A DNA stretch of 8,584 nt from UBA1738 sp964388835 (GTDB taxonomy: Bacteria > Bacillota > Clostridia > UBA1381): assembly GCA_964388835.1 (NCBI GenBank), contig CAYMBZ010000057.1:1-8584 (forward strand). Direction: 5' to 3'. Shown in pieces: positions 6,089 through 8,584 of the stretch. Both the position numbers and the translations under genes were made by a program. Position 1 is the first letter of the stretch. Every line of letters begins with the position of its first letter. The notes under the pieces are model-generated. The model did not search any database and was not told where the DNA came from. It saw nothing but the letters and a program-made list of their open reading frames with translations.

Positions 6089-6723
6089 TAGATATTTCAA
6101 AAAAGGAATGTTACAAAACGGTAGCGGCTTCGGGGGAAGCGCTGCTGGTGGAGAAAAAATCGAAATTTATAACGCATGTGCGCCCTGTTTCGAGTGAAGA
6201 TGAGGCTTTGGAATTCTTGCGGGAAATGCGCGCGGAGTACAGCGACGCCACACATAATGTGTATGCGTATGTGATAGATGAAAACAATATTTTTCGTTAT
6301 TCCGACGACGGAGAGCCGGGCGGAACTGCGGGCATGCCGGTGTTGGACACGATTCGCAAGGAGGGTCTTGTGGATGTGGCGGCGGTGGTTACGAGATATT
6401 TCGGAGGAACGCTTTTGGGAACGGGAGGCTTGGTTCATGCATACGGTGCGGCATGCCGTATGGGACTTGAAAATGCCGGGATAGTAACGCGGATTTTATG
6501 CAATTTGGTATCGCTCAATGTGGACTATACCTTGGTCGGAAAGGTGCAGTATAAAATTGCGTCCGAGGAATATATCTTAGAGGATACCGCTTACGGCAAC
6601 GAGGTGGAGTTTAAGCTTTGTTTGAAAAATGAAGAATTGGAAAAATTTGAAAAGGATATGGCGGAACTGACCTGCGGAAGAGCAATAATAAAATACAGCG
6701 GGAAAAAATATATAGATTTGTAA
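6085..6723 (+). CDS. yigZ: YigZ/IMPACT-family protein
   Basis: The product is a 212-residue member of the IMPACT/UPF0029 family (YigZ in Escherichia coli, YvyE in Bacillus). The N-terminal IMPACT domain carries the signature blocks DATHNVYAYVI (54-64), DDGEPGGTAGMPVL (74-87) and VVTRYFGGTLLGTGGL (101-116). The C-terminal part (about 140-205) fits the ferredoxin-like DUF1949 domain. The precise role in bacteria is not established; the eukaryotic relative regulates translation through GCN2, so a link to translation is suggested but not proven. I chose the ATG at 6085 because it overlaps the hflX stop (ATGA) and gives the normal family length. A TTG at 6052 in the same frame would add 11 residues inside hflX and has no better ribosome binding site. 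Pairing with hflX suggests shared expression. Confidence 0.93.
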   Translation: MIDISKKECYKTVAASGEALLVEKKSKFITHVRPVSSEDEALEFLREMRAEYSDATHNVYAYVIDENNIFRYSDDGEPGGTAGMPVLDTIRKEGLVDVAAVVTRYFGGTLLGTGGLVHAYGAACRMGLENAGIVTRILCNLVSLNVDYTLVGKVQYKIASEEYILEDTAYGNEVEFKLCLKNEELEKFEKDMAELTCGRAIIKYSGKKYIDL

Positions 6724-6744
6724 TTAGAGAAAGGAAGAAAAGCT

Positions 6745-7335
6745 ATGAAAAAGATTTTAACACTTATTGCCGTATTTGCGCTGGCAATTACAACCGGTTG
6801 CAATAAAGCGTCGGATTTGATAGTGCCACCGGAGGAAACGGAAGCTCCGACAGTCAGCGCACAGCCTACAGAGGACCCCGAGGTGCCGGATGTAAAAACG
6901 ACAATTCCGCTTACTCAGCAGTTGAAAATGACAAATGATTGGACGATACTCGGCGATTACAGCATGTCAATAACCCAAAAAGGCGTAAAAGACAGAATAG
7001 TTTTGGGCACCTCCGCGCAATCTAAAAACGGAGAGATGATGTGGGATGATTCGCAGTATTGGACGGTGGCGGTAATTACGGAACACGGTGCGTACAATCT
7101 CTTTTCGGAAAGGATGCAGGGATATGTATACATGGAGGCGGGGGAAGCTTTTTTAAAGGGCATTGCAACACCGATTATAACAGTATATATCTTCAGCGGA
7201 ACGGATAGGGAAATCAGAAATTACATTTTCGAGGAGAATGTTTTTGTAGAGTACAGCGAATATTCCACAAAGCAATTCTCTACCGGCGGTATAAACAATA
7301 TGTATTCGTCAATGCCGGAGTACAAGGAAAAATAA
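6745..7335 (+). CDS. Putative lipoprotein of unknown function
   Basis: I do not recognise this family. The 196-residue product starts with a clear signal peptide (MKKILTLIAVFALAITTGC): two lysines, a hydrophobic core and a lipobox-like TTGC with C19 as the likely lipidated residue. A Pro/Thr/Glu-rich tether follows (about 25-50). The remaining part (about 55-185) has alternating hydrophobic and polar residues and several Tyr/Trp-containing strands (YWTVAVITEHGAYNLF, PIITVYIFSG), which suggests a mostly beta domain on the outside of the membrane. C19 is the only cysteine, so it is not a direct thioredoxin substrate through a disulfide within itself. AAGGA stands 9 bases before the ATG. It sits 21 bases after yigZ and 13 before trxA on the same strand. 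Confidence 0.75.
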   Translation: MKKILTLIAVFALAITTGCNKASDLIVPPEETEAPTVSAQPTEDPEVPDVKTTIPLTQQLKMTNDWTILGDYSMSITQKGVKDRIVLGTSAQSKNGEMMWDDSQYWTVAVITEHGAYNLFSERMQGYVYMEAGEAFLKGIATPIITVYIFSGTDREIRNYIFEENVFVEYSEYSTKQFSTGGINNMYSSMPEYKEK

Positions 7336-7340
7336 GGAGG
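7334..7340 (+). promoter_or_regulatory. trxA ribosome binding site (decides start)
   Basis: AAGGAGG overlaps the stop codon of the lipoprotein gene. It stands 8 bases from the trxA ATG at 7349 and only 4 bases from another ATG at 7345, whose frame closes after 11 codons. Spacing and protein homology select 7349. Confidence 0.85.
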
Positions 7341-7348
7341 AAAAATGA

Positions 7349-7663
7349 ATGGTAACGGAAATTACGCAGAAAAATTTTAATGAAATAGTTAAATCGGACA
7401 AGCCTGTAATGGTGGACTTTTGGGCAAGCTGGTGCGGACCTTGTCAAATGGTTTCGCCGATAATCGACCGTGTGGCGGAGGAGTTTGACGGAAAAATCGA
7501 AGTGGGCAAGGTAAATGTGGATAATGAGGGCGCTTTGGCGGCGGAATTTGCGGTGGTGTCCATTCCGACGGTGATGATTTTTAAGGATGGCAAACCGGTG
7601 AAAAAGCTTGTGGGCGCTCAATCCGCAGACGATTATGCGGATGCTGTGGAATCGATTTTATGA
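7349..7663 (+). CDS. trxA: Thioredoxin
   Basis: Thioredoxin is the small cytoplasmic dithiol carrier that reduces protein disulfides and feeds ribonucleotide reductase and peroxidases. The 104-residue product matches the family length and is a single thioredoxin fold. It has the active site WCGPC (C29 and C32), the preceding VMVDFWASW strand, the buried D23, the cis-proline P73 in VVSIPTVMIF, and the C-terminal KKLVGAQSADDYADAV helix region. There is no signal peptide, so it is cytoplasmic. It ends in an ATGA overlap with queG, so the two are translationally coupled. The co-occurrence with QueG, an iron-sulfur redox enzyme, may be functional or only operon packing. No thioredoxin reductase gene is seen here. 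Confidence 0.96.
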   Translation: MVTEITQKNFNEIVKSDKPVMVDFWASWCGPCQMVSPIIDRVAEEFDGKIEVGKVNVDNEGALAAEFAVVSIPTVMIFKDGKPVKKLVGAQSADDYADAVESIL

Positions 7664-8520
7664 AAGAGAAAATAACGGAAACAGCGAAAAAACAGAAAAT
7701 TTCCGATGTGGGATTTTGTGATGTAACGACTTATTTAAAAGCATCAAAAGGGCTTCCGCGAGAAGCCTCTTTTTGCGAAAAAAAGGATGAGAAAACGGTT
7801 TTGGCGGGCGCAAAAACCATTGTGGTGTGCGCGTTTTCCTATTACTGCGGGGACGAAGAGGGGAATGTTTCGCGATACGCCAGGGGATATGATTATCACA
7901 GAGTGGCGATTGAAAAAATGTCCCATATAACCGCAGAACTTGAGCAAAACGGCTATTTTGCGGAAGCTTTTGCCGACAGCGGGCCGTTGGATGAGCGGCT
8001 TTTGGCGAGACTTTCGGGAATTGCGTTCATCGGCAGAAACCGAATGGCGATAAATTCCGAGGCGGGCAGCTATTTTTTTATAGGATACGTTGTTACGGAT
8101 TGCGAAATCGAGGCGGACGAAGAAAACAAATCGGAATGTGCGGGATGCAGAGCTTGTGTTAAGGCGTGTCCACTGGGGGCGCTGGACGGCGATGGATTTT
8201 GTGAGGAGAAGTGCCTTTCATACATAACGCAAAAAAAAGGAGAACTTTCGGAGCGGGAAAAGGACGCGATTCGCCGGAACGGCATACTGTGGGGGTGCGA
8301 TATCTGCCAGGAAGTGTGCCCGCATAACAGAAATATTCCGCTGACGGAAATTCGCGAATTTAAAGAAAATCTTATCACCGAGCTATATTTGGATGAAAAT
8401 ATTTCGAACAGTGAATTCAAAAAAAAGTATCGGGATCGTGCATTTGCATGGCGGGGGAAGAATGTATTGCTGAGAAATCAGAAAATTTTATATAATAAGG
8501 AAGAAAAAGACGAATTTTGA
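7660..8520 (+). CDS. queG: Epoxyqueuosine reductase, short form lacking HEAT repeats
   Basis: QueG reduces epoxyqueuosine to queuosine at the wobble base of tRNAs for Asn, Asp, His and Tyr, using cobalamin and two 4Fe-4S clusters. The product is 286 residues. The N-terminal catalytic (DUF1730) domain contains ADSGPLDERLLARLSGIAFIGRNRMAIN (D106 matches the catalytic aspartate position). Cluster cysteines follow: CxxCxxCxxxCP at C160, C163, C166 and C170, then C185 (CLSYIT) and CDICQEVCPHN with C213, C216 and C220. Enterobacterial and Bacillus enzymes are about 380 residues and end in HEAT repeats that grip tRNA. This one stops just after the first such region (AFAWRGKNVLLRNQKIL). The frame ends in a clean TGA, so it is a short form rather than an obvious break. 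The start overlaps the trxA stop (ATGA). Confidence 0.9.
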   Translation: MKEKITETAKKQKISDVGFCDVTTYLKASKGLPREASFCEKKDEKTVLAGAKTIVVCAFSYYCGDEEGNVSRYARGYDYHRVAIEKMSHITAELEQNGYFAEAFADSGPLDERLLARLSGIAFIGRNRMAINSEAGSYFFIGYVVTDCEIEADEENKSECAGCRACVKACPLGALDGDGFCEEKCLSYITQKKGELSEREKDAIRRNGILWGCDICQEVCPHNRNIPLTEIREFKENLITELYLDENISNSEFKKKYRDRAFAWRGKNVLLRNQKILYNKEEKDEF

Positions 8521-8549
8521 AAAAAATTAAAAAACTTTCGCAAAAAGTA

Positions 8550-8578
8550 TTGACAAGTGTAGCGGAATGTGGTAAGAT
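8550..8578 (+). promoter_or_regulatory. Promoter at the right edge for an unseen downstream unit
   Basis: TTGACA (8550-8555), a 17-base spacer and TAAGAT (8573-8578), with TGG directly before the -10 (extended -10 form). Upstream is an A-tract module (8519-8549) much like the one before the hflX promoter. No terminator is visible between queG and this promoter. What it transcribes lies outside the window. Confidence 0.7.
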
Positions 8579-8584
8579 AAGCAA

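Noticed and set aside
5645..6100. A 151-codon minus-strand frame inside hflX
   Set aside because: The product is a basic, aromatic-rich translation typical of antisense to a real gene, with no promoter or ribosome site. hflX is complete with all motifs.
7280..7621. A 113-codon minus-strand frame antisense to trxA
   Set aside because: It is histidine/arginine-rich shadow sequence opposite an intact thioredoxin gene.
8533..8547. ACTTT...AAAGT hairpin after queG as a terminator
   Set aside because: The stem is 5 bp of mostly A/T and is followed by ATTGACA rather than a T-run. It belongs to the A-tract of the next promoter.
1..8584. Mobile element, prophage, CRISPR or defence system
   Set aside because: No transposase, integrase, phage, Cas or toxin-antitoxin partner gene is present. 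The lone Xre regulator has no adjacent toxin, since its neighbours are rpsF and htrA.

Overview
The window looks like an ordinary chromosomal stretch of a low-GC Gram-positive bacterium, most likely a member of the Clostridia (Bacillota). The signs are strong AGGAGG-type ribosome binding sites, near-consensus sigma-A promoters with 17-bp spacers in A/T-rich gaps, the rpsF-ssb-rpsR order, a zinc-type (C+) S18, a one-PDZ membrane-anchored HtrA, an Lrp/aminotransferase pair like Bacillus alaR-alaT, and a short QueG without HEAT repeats. No mobile element, CRISPR array, tRNA, rRNA or phage gene is visible. Ten complete protein genes plus one unrecognised lipoprotein gene fill almost all of it. The largest gap, 1485-1706 (222 bases), is a divergent promoter region.

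Left block, minus strand (1484 down to 25): a small Xre-type regulator, then rpsF (S6), ssb and rpsR (S18). A perfect TTGACA-17-TATAAT promoter for rpsF is embedded at the very end of the xre gene, with its -35 box covering the xre stop codon. It is followed by a roughly 70-nt leader with several competing hairpins, a candidate S6:S18 feedback site.

Middle block: divergent from xre, an HtrA-type surface serine protease (1707-2909, plus) sits behind an unusual control region. That region has no good -35, an extended -10 inside a perfect dyad, and TTCATA repeats on an 11-bp helical phase. A strong bidirectional hairpin terminator (2964-2997) separates htrA from the convergent aminotransferase gene. 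The aminotransferase overlaps its upstream Lrp/AsnC regulator gene by ATGA.

Right block, plus strand (4820-8520): hflX, yigZ, a lipoprotein gene, trxA and queG form a tight run with two ATGA overlaps and gaps of 21 and 13 bases. They are probably one transcript from the TTGACA-17-GATAAT promoter at 4766. The products cover ribosome rescue under stress (HflX), an IMPACT-family protein, thiol redox (thioredoxin) and tRNA queuosine synthesis (QueG). At the right edge a new promoter with an A-tract upstream element starts another unit outside the window.

I found no clear sign of an undescribed system. The most interesting items are regulatory: the htrA control region, the rpsF promoter and leader, and the unrecognised lipoprotein inside the hflX-queG run.
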